Shown: positions 1 to 6,270, counted from the first letter of the stretch. The stretch: DNA of 7,626 nt from Spirochaetales bacterium (GCA_017962865.1 JAGCUM010000096.1:1-7626), one strand, 5' to 3'. Numbers and translations: made by a program. The notes: generated from the sequence alone by a model not told the origin.

Positions 1-462
1 GATGCTGGAGACCTCCTCCACCACCGTCATGTTGTTGATGCGGTTGGAGTTCCTGATTGCCTCGTTGAGGTAGTTCTCGGAAATGACGGTTCTGACCGTC
101 GAATCCAGGATATCGTCAAGCCTCAGCTGGGCGTTCTCGACAGTCTTGACCGTCTCGTAGAAACGCTTGGGATCGCTGATTACCCAACGGCTTGTGGGAT
201 CGACGTAGATGAACTGGTTCTCCTTGGTCGGAATCCTCTGGGCGTCTCCGTCCCAGGCGAGGATCTTGGAGGAGTATCTGACGACCGTATCGACGAACGG
301 CATCTTGAACTTGAGGCCCGGCTGGGTCTCTACCTTCACGATGGCTCCGAATCTGGTCACGACGCTCTGCTCACCCTCGGAGAGGATGTAGATGGGTCCC
401 AGCAGGACGATGATGATTATGAGCGCAACGATGACTGCAAGTGTTATAAGTGTTTTCTTCAT
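1..462 (-). CDS. hflC: HflC, SPFH/prohibitin-family membrane protein (partial, C-terminus cut by window edge)
   Basis: HflC pairs with HflK in a large inner-membrane assembly that surrounds and restrains the FtsH protease; this role is known from E. coli. Only the first 154 codons lie in the window. One N-terminal membrane segment is visible at about residues 4-21. The SPFH/Band 7 domain follows, with the family-typical stretch SEGEQSVVTRFG at residues 28-39, QPGLKFKMPF at 47-56, and the W-x-ISDP element at 93-98. E. coli HflC is about 334 residues, so roughly half is missing off the left edge. The ATG at 462-460 follows the hflK stop codon by one base. It is preceded by a strong Shine-Dalgarno site (AAGGAGGG, 471-478) lying inside the end of hflK, so the two genes are almost certainly co-transcribed and translationally coupled. 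The assignment is firm because of both the sequence and the hflK partner. Confidence 0.93.
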   Translation of the reverse strand, partial: MKKTLITLAVIVALIIIIVLLGPIYILSEGEQSVVTRFGAIVKVETQPGLKFKMPFVDTVVRYSSKILAWDGDAQRIPTKENQFIYVDPTSRWVISDPKRFYETVKTVENAQLRLDDILDSTVRTVISENYLNEAIRNSNRINNMTVVEEVSSI

Positions 463-463
463 A

Positions 464-1486
464 TCAGTTGCCCTCCTTCGTCAGGTTCATTATCGGGAGA
501 AAACTCTCCAGGTTCTTGTCCACGATGGTCAGGTTCTGACCTCCGGCAAGCACCTTCTCCATTGTTTCGATATAGAGTCTCTGAGCGGTGATCTCGGGGC
601 TCTTCTCATACTCTTCCAGAACGCTCTTGAACCTTGCGACATCACCAGTTGCGGAGTTAACTCTTTCCGATGCATAACCCTGAGCCTCCTGAATAATCTT
701 GTTGGCTTCACCTTCGGCGGCGGGGATGATGCGGTTGTAGTTCTCCTTTCCTTCGTTGATGTACTTGTTCATGTCCTGGATGGCCTTGTTGACGTCCTCG
801 AAGGCATCCTGTACATCTCCTGCAGGCGGAACGATGTCCTGTAGCTTGACTGTGAGTATCTTTATTCCAAGATTGTACGAGTCAAAGGACTCCTGAAGCA
901 TTGCCTGTGCCTCGACTTCCATCGAGGTTCTCTCACTGGTCATGATGCTCAGGATCGGCAGGTCTCCGACCAGCTGGTTGATGACCGAACGGGAGATATC
1001 ACGCAGGGTGCTCTCCTGGTTGTTCACGCTGAAGAGCCACTTGTAGGGGTCGTCGATCCTGTACTGGACGATCCACTGGATATCGACGATGTTCAGGTCT
1101 CCGGTGAGCATCGTGGATTCCGACATGTAGTTTGCATAGTTGTAGCTTGTCGGGGATCCGTAGACATTGCCCGTCGTACTGGTACGGTAACCGAAGGACA
1201 TGGTCTGAACGGTCTGGGTCTCCACGTTGTAACTGGTGTCGATTCCGAACGGTATCTTGAACTGAAGACCGGGACCCACTGTCTTGAGATATTTGCCCAA
1301 GCGCAGGATTACTGCCTGCTCGGTCTGGTCAACCACGAAGAATCCGGTCGAAAGCGTGATGATCACCACGATTACGAAAAGTGCCAGGAAGATGAGTTTA
1401 GGAGTGAAGCTGAAGCCTCTGCGACCTCTCTTGGGGGTGCTTACCTGCTCTTCCTGCTGGTCCGGTTGATTGTAACTGAAAGCCAT
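464..1486 (-). CDS. hflK: HflK, SPFH/prohibitin-family subunit of the FtsH-regulating complex
   Basis: HflK is the partner of HflC in the membrane complex that modulates FtsH proteolysis. The 340-residue protein has a short polar, basic N-terminus (1-29), one membrane segment (about 30-48) and an SPFH domain from about 50 to 225 containing EQAVILRLGKY and VGPGLQFKIPFG. A charged helical region (about 220-305) follows. The strongest family marks are PPAGDVQDAF at 220-229 and the near-C-terminal EIT..RLYIETMEKVL at 298-312, both typical of HflK rather than HflC. It is shorter than E. coli HflK (about 419 residues), with a short glycine-poor N-terminus and a brief C-terminal tail. A Ser/Thr/Tyr/Asn-rich stretch at about 101-120 interrupts the SPFH domain. 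The ATG at 1486 has the strong ribosome site GGAGGTGA (1488-1495) just upstream. It is the first gene of the hflKC pair, 112 bases downstream of the LacI-type gene. Confidence 0.95.
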   Translation of the reverse strand: MAFSYNQPDQQEEQVSTPKRGRRGFSFTPKLIFLALFVIVVIITLSTGFFVVDQTEQAVILRLGKYLKTVGPGLQFKIPFGIDTSYNVETQTVQTMSFGYRTSTTGNVYGSPTSYNYANYMSESTMLTGDLNIVDIQWIVQYRIDDPYKWLFSVNNQESTLRDISRSVINQLVGDLPILSIMTSERTSMEVEAQAMLQESFDSYNLGIKILTVKLQDIVPPAGDVQDAFEDVNKAIQDMNKYINEGKENYNRIIPAAEGEANKIIQEAQGYASERVNSATGDVARFKSVLEEYEKSPEITAQRLYIETMEKVLAGGQNLTIVDKNLESFLPIMNLTKEGN

Positions 1487-1487
1487 T

Positions 1488-1514
1488 TCACCTCCATCGG
1501 GGATTCCGTTCCCC
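1488..1514 (-). promoter_or_regulatory. hflK ribosome binding site with adjacent leader hairpin
   Basis: Reading on the minus strand, the leader contains a perfect inverted repeat, GGGGA-N6-TCCCC (1499-1514), three bases before the Shine-Dalgarno core GGAGG (1491-1495). The five-base stem with a six-base loop could form in the mRNA immediately next to the ribosome site and might modulate initiation. The repeat is seen directly; a regulatory role is inference, and it could equally be a DNA-level operator or chance. Confidence 0.35.
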
Positions 1515-1548
1515 TGTTACATATGATTTCTAGATAGAATATACAGAC

Positions 1549-1563
1549 AAAAACCCCAGGGGT
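1549..1563 (-). terminator. possible weak intrinsic terminator after the LacI-type gene
   Basis: On the minus strand ACCCCTGGGGT (1553-1563) is followed directly by further T residues, giving a run of five T. The usable stem is only four base pairs (ACCC/GGGT) around a three-base loop, which is short for an efficient terminator. It lies 36 bases past the stop of the LacI-type gene and before hflK, so it could partly separate the two transcripts. It could also be part of the hflK promoter region. Confidence 0.25.
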
Positions 1564-1581
1564 CTACTTATGAGAGGAAAA

Positions 1582-1609
1582 ATTATAAAGAAGTGAAATC
1601 AGATGTTGG
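1582..1609 (-). promoter_or_regulatory. possible hflK promoter (good -10, poor -35)
   Basis: On the minus strand a perfect TATAAT lies at 1582-1587 in an AT-rich stretch between the LacI-type gene and hflK. With a 16-base spacer the matching -35 hexamer would be CCAACA (1604-1609), which agrees with TTGACA at only three of six positions. The -10 is convincing on its own but the pair is not. Transcription from here would give a leader of about 90 bases holding both inverted repeats noted nearby. Confidence 0.25.
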
Positions 1610-2177
1610 CCTCGAAGAACGAAAAAGCAGACTCCGATTCGGTCTTCGGGGCAGTCTTGGTTTCGATCACCTGGAAAGCGAGCTCGGCACAGGCCTTCGT
1701 GTTATCGACCATATCCTGCTCCGATGCATCAAGATTGATTCCGATTACGGGGATATGCCTCTTTCTGGCAGACTCCAAAAACGATGGTTCAACATCGGTC
1801 GGGCAGAAGACCATGAAGGCATCAACTGCGCTGGAACGCTGGAAATAGTTGTCGGACATGCGCTTCTCATCGATGAGCGAGAGCATATAGCCCCTCTCTG
1901 CACAGAGCAGATAAAGACTCATCATCGACCTTGCCCAGACCGGGCCGCGGCCGTTGGCCTGTGTTTCGGGAATCAGCAGACAGATGGTCTTGAACCTGTT
2001 GACATCCTGACCCTGATCTCCGCTTCCGTGGTACCCCAATTCCTTGGCGCACTTCATGATTTTCTCGACAGCTTCGGCAGAAATCCTGTTGGGCCAATTG
2101 AATGCAAACGAAACAGTGGTCTTGGAATAACCGGTCTTTTCTGCGATGTCTGAAATTGTAATGCCTTTCTTGCGCAT
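1599..2177 (-). CDS. Half-length LacI-family transcriptional regulator
   Basis: This is a DNA-binding regulator with a LacI-type helix-turn-helix at residues 7-26 (ITISDIAEKTGYSKTTVSFAFN) and the third helix ending in AKELGY at 44-49. The rest (about 63-171) resembles the first half of the sugar-binding domain: a beta strand FKTICLLIPE, then VDAFMVFCP (118-126), IPVIGINLD (142-150) and the VDN motif (157-159). LacI repressors are normally about 330-340 residues; this one ends at 192 with a Ser/Thr/Glu-rich tail (172-187), and no continuing frame is seen before hflK. The usual hinge helix (P-N-x-x-A-R-x-L) is replaced by a glycine-rich stretch at 51-60, so its DNA binding may not follow the LacI mode. 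The ATG at 2177 has an AGGAG site nine bases upstream and a good promoter behind it. The ligand is unknown. It may be a natural compact form or a decayed gene. Confidence 0.8.
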   Translation of the reverse strand: MRKKGITISDIAEKTGYSKTTVSFAFNWPNRISAEAVEKIMKCAKELGYHGSGDQGQDVNRFKTICLLIPETQANGRGPVWARSMMSLYLLCAERGYMLSLIDEKRMSDNYFQRSSAVDAFMVFCPTDVEPSFLESARKRHIPVIGINLDASEQDMVDNTKACAELAFQVIETKTAPKTESESAFSFFEANI

Positions 2178-2197
2178 GATCCCCAGCTCCTGAAATA

Positions 2198-2216
2198 TGT
2201 CAATCCGTGGATGACA
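2198..2216. promoter_or_regulatory. candidate operator over the transcription start of the LacI-type gene
   Basis: The inverted repeat TGTCA-N9-TGACA (2198-2216) encloses a second, nested symmetric element ATCC-GT-GGAT (2203-2212). It overlaps the end of the -10 box and the expected start site, the classic place for an autorepressor. The symmetry is seen directly; binding by the adjacent LacI-type protein is inference from position. Confidence 0.35.
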
Positions 2217-2244
2217 TTCTACAGTGTATTTAGTCAGCAGTCAA
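2216..2244 (-). promoter_or_regulatory. sigma70-type promoter of the LacI-type gene
   Basis: On the minus strand TTGACT (2239-2244) and TAGAAT (2216-2221) are separated by exactly 17 bases, each matching the consensus at five of six positions. The expected transcription start is near 2209, about 32 bases before the ATG. This is the best promoter in the window and shows the regulator is transcribed independently of the ECF genes upstream. Confidence 0.65.
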
Positions 2245-2310
2245 TTTGTATTGTTGGGCATAGGATGAAAAGAGTACAAATAACAGTAAAAATAACGGTG
2301 CCCGGGGAAA

Positions 2311-3147
2311 TCAGAGGACAAAGGGATTGAAATAACGTCCGCCGTTGACGATGTTAAGGGCAATCGAAGCAGCCATCATCAGGACACAGACTGCAATGGC
2401 GATATAGTCCGAAACCCTGAACGGGCGGGCAGAATACCAGGTGCGCTTTTTATTCTTCCCGAAGCCCCTGAGTTCCATGGCATTTGCTATGCGCTCTATC
2501 CTGTCCATGCTGGAAATGATGAGCGGAAACAGCATCATGACTGCATTCTTCAGCCTCTTGAACAAAGACTGCTTCCGGCTTGCCATCTCAAGTCCCCTCG
2601 CCTGCTGCGCATTCGATATGTCATGGTACTCCCGCTGGATATCGGGAATGTATCGGAGAGCCAGGGAAACCGAATATGCGACCTTGTAGCTTATGCCTAT
2701 CCTGTTGAGCGACGAAGCGAACTCGCTGGGGTCGGTCGTAGATACGAAGACTATCACGACCGGTATTGTCGAAAGGTATTTGAGAACGACATTGAGCTGA
2801 TAAAACAATTGCTCCTTGACCAGGTAATACCTGAGAAAAAGGTGGCATATCTCGGTTCTGGAGCCATAAATCGAGCAACCATGTTCAGGACTGAACAGGA
2901 AAATCAGGACGTTGTTGAGCACCATGAAGACAAAGGAGAACCAGAACAGGATCTTTACATCCCGGATCCTGATCGAGGCGACTGCCATGAGGATGAAGGC
3001 AAGGACGGACAGAGATGCAAGCAACCTTGTATCGAACGTGGTCATAGCCGCAAGTGTCCACAGAAGGAGGCATGAGAGCTTGGTGGCTCCGGTCAGAGCG
3101 TGGATCGGGCTCTGCCTGTTGATGTAGTTAAACAGACCGCCTTTGAT
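2311..3147 (-). CDS. ecfT: EcfT, transmembrane coupling subunit of an ECF transporter (CbiQ family), probable ATC start
   Basis: EcfT is the membrane scaffold that couples ATP hydrolysis by the ATPases to the substrate-binding S component. Several hydrophobic segments are visible, and both coupling-helix signatures are present: ARG at residues 183-185 and LRG at 226-228 (counted from the ATC). The first ATG, at 3045, has no ribosome site and would drop the conserved CbiQ-family N-terminus. Upstream and in frame lie YINRQSPIHALTGATKL (8-24), the usual EcfT opening. The frame is open back to a TGA at 3153-3151. The only initiation context is ATC at 3147-3145, six bases after a perfect GGAGG (GGAGGTGA, 3151-3158). 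That gives 278 residues, normal for the family, and a 20-base overlap with the ATPase gene. An in-frame CTG at 3135 is a poorer alternative, being 18 bases from the GGAGG. Family assignment is strong; the start is inferred. Confidence 0.88.
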   Translation of the reverse strand: MKGGLFNYINRQSPIHALTGATKLSCLLLWTLAAMTTFDTRLLASLSVLAFILMAVASIRIRDVKILFWFSFVFMVLNNVLIFLFSPEHGCSIYGSRTEICHLFLRYYLVKEQLFYQLNVVLKYLSTIPVVIVFVSTTDPSEFASSLNRIGISYKVAYSVSLALRYIPDIQREYHDISNAQQARGLEMASRKQSLFKRLKNAVMMLFPLIISSMDRIERIANAMELRGFGKNKKRTWYSARPFRVSDYIAIAVCVLMMAASIALNIVNGGRYFNPFVL

Positions 3148-4852
3148 TTCTCACCTCCCTGTCCATGCTTATGAACCTTCGTATGAATTCCTGCGGATAC
3201 TCTATCCCGCACATGGTTGCCAGGACAGAAAGCGATGTTTCCCTGAGACTTGCCTTCTCTACCACGCTTTCGTCCGTCAGTACGGCTTCACACGACATAT
3301 CCGCCACCTTCCTGCTGTCGGAGAAGACAACGGCCCTGTTGCAGTATTCCAGCATCAGGTGCATGTCGTGCGTTATCAGTATTATCGTGATTCCCTTCGA
3401 ATTGAGTTCACGCAGGAATTCCATTATCTCCGTGTAGTGGCTGTAATCCTGTCCTGCGGTCGGTTCATCCAGAATTATCGTCTGGGAACCCATTGCAAGG
3501 ATGGATGCGATGGTCACACGCTTCTTCTGCCCGTATGAGAGGGCGCTGATAGGCCAGTTGCGGAACGGATAGAGACCGCAGATCTTCAGGGTTTCATCCA
3601 CACGCTCGTCGATCTGCTCCTTCGTAAGCTTGCCTTCCAAAACCAGAGCCAGACCGACCTCATCGCGGATCATGCTCTTGCTGATCATCTGGTTGGGGTT
3701 CTGCATCACATAGCCTATGTGCTTCGCCCTCTCTCTGATGGACAGTGCGGACATATCCTTTCCGTTCAGAAGAAGGCTTCCCTCCTGAGGTTTCTCGAAG
3801 CCGCACAGAATCTTTGCGAATGTGGATTTGCCTGCCCCGTTCTTGCCCACTATACTCAGTATCTCGCCTTTGTGGATATCGACATCGATATCCGTCAAAG
3901 CGACATGTCCGTTGTCATAGGAAAAGCAGAGGCCTTGTGTCTTCAGGACTGACTCATCCGATACCGCAACATATTCTGCAGGTGTATCGAGGAACCAGGA
4001 ACGGACCCTCTCTCGCTGATTTTCATCCAGACACAGGGTATCTATCCGCTGGGGTTTGATATCCTCGTTTATGGAGATACCTGCATATTTCAAAGCTGTT
4101 ATGTATAACGGTTCCCTTATTCCGTTCTCTATAAGGAGATTGGAGCTGAGCAGCTGCGAAGGTGTGGAATCGAAGATTATGCGGCCTTCGCTCATCAGGA
4201 CAACCCTGTCTACATCCCTGTGCAGAACATCCTCAAGCCTGTGCTCGACGATGATGATGGTATCGCCTGTCCTTTGGTGAATCTCGTCAATCAGCTCTAT
4301 CGTGGTCTTTCCCGTTGCGGGATCCAGATTGGCAAGAGGTTCATCAAAAAGCAGGATGCTGACATTGTCCACCATCACGCCTGCAAAGCCTACGCGCTGC
4401 TTCAGTCCCCCTGAAAGCTCGTGAGGGGCATGAAGGAGATACTTCTCCACTCCCAGCTGGGAAGCGGCCTCACGGACCCGTTTTTTCATGTCTTCCAGGG
4501 GCACCCTGTCGTTTTCGAGGGCAAATGCTATATCCTCCCCTACGGTAAGCCCAATGAACTGGGCATCGGAGTCCTGAAGGACGGTTCCGACGGTCTTCGA
4601 GATACTGAAGATATCAAGATCCCTGAAGCTTTTTCCGCCTATGAAAAGTTCTCCGGATGCCTCTCCGGAATAAGAAGCGGGGATAAGGCCGTTCATGCAG
4701 TGTACCAGCGTGGATTTACCGCAGCCGGACGGCCCGCAGATAAGGACCTTCTCCCCCTTCCTGATAGTGAGGTTTATGTCATGCAATGTCGGCTCCGACT
4801 GAGCCGAATATTTGAATCCGAAGTTACGGAATTCAATTACATTTTCAGACAC
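3128..4852 (-). CDS. ECF transporter fused double ATPase (EcfA-EcfA' type)
   Basis: This 574-residue protein joins two ABC ATPase domains that power the neighbouring EcfT and S component. Domain 1 has Walker A GPSGCGKS (40-47), Q-loop Gln93, signature LSGGL (146-150), Walker B ILLFDE (166-171) and switch His204. Domain 2 has Walker A GKNGAGKS (336-343), Q-loop Gln384, signature LSYGQ (438-442), Walker B IILDE (459-463) and His495. Both sites look catalytically complete; the second signature carries Tyr in place of the usual Gly. Fused ATPases of this YkoD-like form are commonly found beside UPF0397 S components, as in streptococci. Translation starts at GTG (4852-4850), nine bases after the S-component stop, with only a weak purine-rich site, which suggests coupling to that gene. 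The 3' end contains the ribosome site of EcfT. Confidence 0.94.
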   Translation of the reverse strand: MSENVIEFRNFGFKYSAQSEPTLHDINLTIRKGEKVLICGPSGCGKSTLVHCMNGLIPASYSGEASGELFIGGKSFRDLDIFSISKTVGTVLQDSDAQFIGLTVGEDIAFALENDRVPLEDMKKRVREAASQLGVEKYLLHAPHELSGGLKQRVGFAGVMVDNVSILLFDEPLANLDPATGKTTIELIDEIHQRTGDTIIIVEHRLEDVLHRDVDRVVLMSEGRIIFDSTPSQLLSSNLLIENGIREPLYITALKYAGISINEDIKPQRIDTLCLDENQRERVRSWFLDTPAEYVAVSDESVLKTQGLCFSYDNGHVALTDIDVDIHKGEILSIVGKNGAGKSTFAKILCGFEKPQEGSLLLNGKDMSALSIRERAKHIGYVMQNPNQMISKSMIRDEVGLALVLEGKLTKEQIDERVDETLKICGLYPFRNWPISALSYGQKKRVTIASILAMGSQTIILDEPTAGQDYSHYTEIMEFLRELNSKGITIILITHDMHLMLEYCNRAVVFSDSRKVADMSCEAVLTDESVVEKASLRETSLSVLATMCGIEYPQEFIRRFISMDREVRNQRRSV

Positions 4853-4861
4853 AGTAAATAA

Positions 4862-5410
4862 TTACTCTTTCTTGAGACTTCCCTCTGCAGGACGTGCCTT
4901 GCTGTAAGCGAAGCAAAGAAGTGTTCCGATGATTGCAGTGGTGACGATGTTTGCAAGGCCGGCTACCAAACCCTGTGTGAAGACCTTGTTGGCAGGCTCG
5001 GCATAGATGATGATGTCGAAGACAGGAGCAATCACTCCCCAGGCGATGACATTTGCAATTACCTGGAAGATGTTGAACGTGGCAGCCTTCTTTGCATCGA
5101 ACGGCTCGGTGGAAAGGCAGAGTTTCTTGGCAGCAAGACCCATGATATAACCTGCTATACCGGAAGCAATTACCCATGACCACCAGATTCCCCAACCGTA
5201 GGAGAAATCGATGAGAGCGTGTCCGATGAATGCGATGAGAAGACCTGCGAGCGGACCGAAAATGCCGGCCATGAAACCGAGAAGTCCGTACTGTGTGGAG
5301 ATATTGGTATTAGGAACCGGACTGGGAATAGCGACGAAACGTCCGAGGACGAAGAACAGAGCAGCGCCGATACCTATGGCGACAACCGTGATGACAGGTG
5401 ATTTTTTCAT
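4862..5410 (-). CDS. ECF transporter S component, UPF0397 / PF07155 family
   Basis: This is the substrate-binding membrane subunit of the ECF transporter encoded with the next two genes. The 182-residue protein is hydrophobic with about five to six membrane segments. It shows the hallmark UPF0397 sequences: AIGIGAALFFVLGRF at 11-25, PSPVPNTN at 29-36 and GHALIDFSYGWGIWWSW at 63-79. Length is exactly that of the family. PF07155 carries a riboflavin-transporter name in Pfam, but to my knowledge the substrate of the UPF0397 branch is not settled, and nothing here fixes it. Only 44 bases separate it from the gene before it, too little for a known vitamin riboswitch. The ATG at 5410 has GGAGGG five bases upstream. 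Having its own ATPase and EcfT beside it suggests a dedicated rather than shared ECF module. Confidence 0.92.
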   Translation of the reverse strand: MKKSPVITVVAIGIGAALFFVLGRFVAIPSPVPNTNISTQYGLLGFMAGIFGPLAGLLIAFIGHALIDFSYGWGIWWSWVIASGIAGYIMGLAAKKLCLSTEPFDAKKAATFNIFQVIANVIAWGVIAPVFDIIIYAEPANKVFTQGLVAGLANIVTTAIIGTLLCFAYSKARPAEGSLKKE

Positions 5411-5447
5411 AAAATCCCTCCATATACATATTTAATCGATGAGAAAT

Positions 5448-5475
5448 TCTATACTTATACGGAAAGCAAAGTCAA
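5448..5475 (-). promoter_or_regulatory. possible internal promoter for the ECF transporter genes
   Basis: On the minus strand TTGACT (5470-5475) lies 16 bases from TATAGA (5448-5453), inside and just past the end of the lipoprotein gene. The -35 matches consensus at five of six positions, the -10 at four. It would start the ECF genes independently of the arsR promoter, about 30 bases before the S-component ATG. No terminator separates the lipoprotein gene from the S component, so read-through is also possible. Confidence 0.4.
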
Positions 5476-5904
5476 CGAGGCATCGGCGAAGGAATCCCCG
5501 TTTACGGTAAGCAGTGTTATCCCCTGCGCCTTGACGGCATCATCGACGAGAAGGTTGACTATCAGCGTGCAGGAATCCCCCTCACCTATGTCCGATTCGT
5601 CATATCTGACGGTGAACTGGATGGGGAAGTTCAGAAGATTGCGGATTCTCTGATGCGAGATCTCGGTGACAAGCCCGGTCGAGGCATCGGTCTTCAGCAT
5701 GGAGATGTCGAGGATGTCACTTGATGTCGGGAAATAGAAGCCTGCACCGTAGTTCACATTGCCTCGGAGCAGCCCGATGGAGCTCTGGCTCTTCTGGGTC
5801 TGGGTCAGGCTGAACTGCCCGGCAGGAGAAGAAGCAGTGGTACTGCAGGAAACGAGACTGATCAGCAAGCCGATACAGAGCAGAAGGAAGAAAAGCTTTC
5901 TCAT
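5455..5904 (-). CDS. YbaY/YscW-like lipoprotein
   Basis: This is a predicted exported lipoprotein of 149 residues. It has a basic start (MRK), a hydrophobic core and a lipobox LVSC with Cys20 as the lipidation site; Ser at +2 would favour the outer membrane under the E. coli rule, which may not hold here. After a Ser/Thr/Gln-rich linker (21-42), residues about 44-136 form an all-beta pattern that matches the YbaY/YscW family (PF09619). The matching features are L-x-G-x-V-x-Y near the start, a P-x-S-x-(I/L)-D-I-S strand (59-68), a central PIQFTVRYDESDI (94-106) and a strand reading TLIVNLLVDD (113-122). Family members include E. coli YbaY and the type III secretion pilotin YscW; no secretion genes are visible here. 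The ATG lies three bases after the ArsR stop, with GAGG eight bases upstream, so the two genes are coupled. The exact role is unknown. Confidence 0.78.
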   Translation of the reverse strand: MRKLFFLLLCIGLLISLVSCSTTASSPAGQFSLTQTQKSQSSIGLLRGNVNYGAGFYFPTSSDILDISMLKTDASTGLVTEISHQRIRNLLNFPIQFTVRYDESDIGEGDSCTLIVNLLVDDAVKAQGITLLTVNGDSFADASLTLLSV

Positions 5905-5907
5905 TAC

Positions 5908-6225
5908 TCAGTCCTCGGGTCCCATTGTTTCTTCGTAGTGCTCGGTACCGAGGTCGAGGATCCTGGAGATGTGCTCGTCATTGAGGGCGTAGATGACATT
6001 CTTGCCGTCCTTTCTCCAACGAACAAGACGCGAGACCCTCAGGAGCTTGAGATGCTGACTGGCGACGGACTGAGAGATTCCGAGGTTCGAGGAAATCGTG
6101 TTGACATTGGCTTCACCTGAGTCCAGAAGGAACAGGATGCGCAGCCTTGTCGGATCCCCGAAGACCTTGAAGAAATCAGCGATGTCGGTAACCTCCTCCT
6201 CAGGGAGGATTCTCTCTTGGTCCAT
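5908..6225 (-). CDS. ArsR/SmtB-family metal-responsive repressor with alpha-5 zinc-type site
   Basis: This is a winged-helix repressor of 105 residues, the usual size of the family. FGDPTRLRILFLL (22-34) and the recognition helix region LGISQSVASQHLKLLRVSRLV (48-68) are diagnostic. A beta-wing RWRKDGKNVIYAL (69-81) follows. The C-terminal helix carries Asp83, His85, His96 and Glu99, matching the SmtB/CzrA alpha-5 motif D-x-H-x10-H-x2-(E/H), which binds Zn(II) across the dimer. There is no cysteine in the protein, so the alpha-3 arsenic/cadmium site (ELCVCDL) is absent; the corresponding place reads EANVNTI. Zinc, or possibly cobalt, sensing is therefore inferred from known family members. The ATG at 6225 follows GAGG by five bases. 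It is the first gene of the minus-strand operon with the lipoprotein and probably the ECF transporter. Confidence 0.9.
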   Translation of the reverse strand: MDQERILPEEEVTDIADFFKVFGDPTRLRILFLLDSGEANVNTISSNLGISQSVASQHLKLLRVSRLVRWRKDGKNVIYALNDEHISRILDLGTEHYEETMGPED

Positions 6226-6241
6226 TTTAACCTCGATATCA

Positions 6242-6270
6242 AGTATATTCTGAAAAGTGTTGTCTGAAAA
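6242..6270 (-). promoter_or_regulatory. probable promoter of the arsR operon
   Basis: On the minus strand TTTTCA (6265-6270, four of six matches to the -35 consensus) and TATACT (6242-6247, five of six matches to the -10) are 17 bases apart, placing the start about 10 bases upstream of the ribosome site. The region overlaps both copies of a 10-base direct repeat. No other pair on this strand between 6226 and 6317 fits as well. Confidence 0.5.

Noticed and set aside
392..844. Plus-strand frame of 150 codons opposite hflC/hflK.
   Set aside because: It lies antisense to two strongly conserved genes and its product has no family features.
1593..2153. Long plus-strand frame opposite the LacI-type gene.
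   Set aside because: No recognisable domain, and the minus-strand frame has a clear family, promoter and ribosome site.
2285..2310. Terminator after ecfT around CCCGGG followed by a T-rich stretch.
   Set aside because: The only stem that leads into the T-rich stretch is three base pairs (CGG/CCG), too short to support a call.
2178..2310. Small gene or RNA in the gap between ecfT and the LacI-type gene.
   Set aside because: No start with a ribosome site and no stable fold seen; the promoter of the LacI-type gene and its symmetric element account for the part nearest that gene.
2311..3045. EcfT beginning at the ATG at 3045.
   Set aside because: There is no ribosome site before it, and it removes a conserved stretch of 34 residues that is open and family-like upstream.
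2623..3075. Plus-strand frame opposite ecfT.
   Set aside because: Charged, featureless product; shadow of the conserved EcfT frame.
3128..3136. A +1 frameshift joining the ATPase to EcfT: the end reads GTT TAA C with AGGCGG three bases upstream, recalling the RF2 arrangement.
   Set aside because: GTT to TTT re-pairing is poor for a valine tRNA, a fused ATPase-EcfT is not expected, and the strong ribosome site before the ATC explains EcfT translation more simply.
4421..4861. Plus-strand frame opposite the start of the ATPase gene.
   Set aside because: Shadow of the first ATPase domain, whose motifs are all intact on the other strand.
5411..5454. Vitamin riboswitch before the ECF S component.
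   Set aside because: The gap is only 44 bases and holds no structured leader; no known riboswitch would fit.
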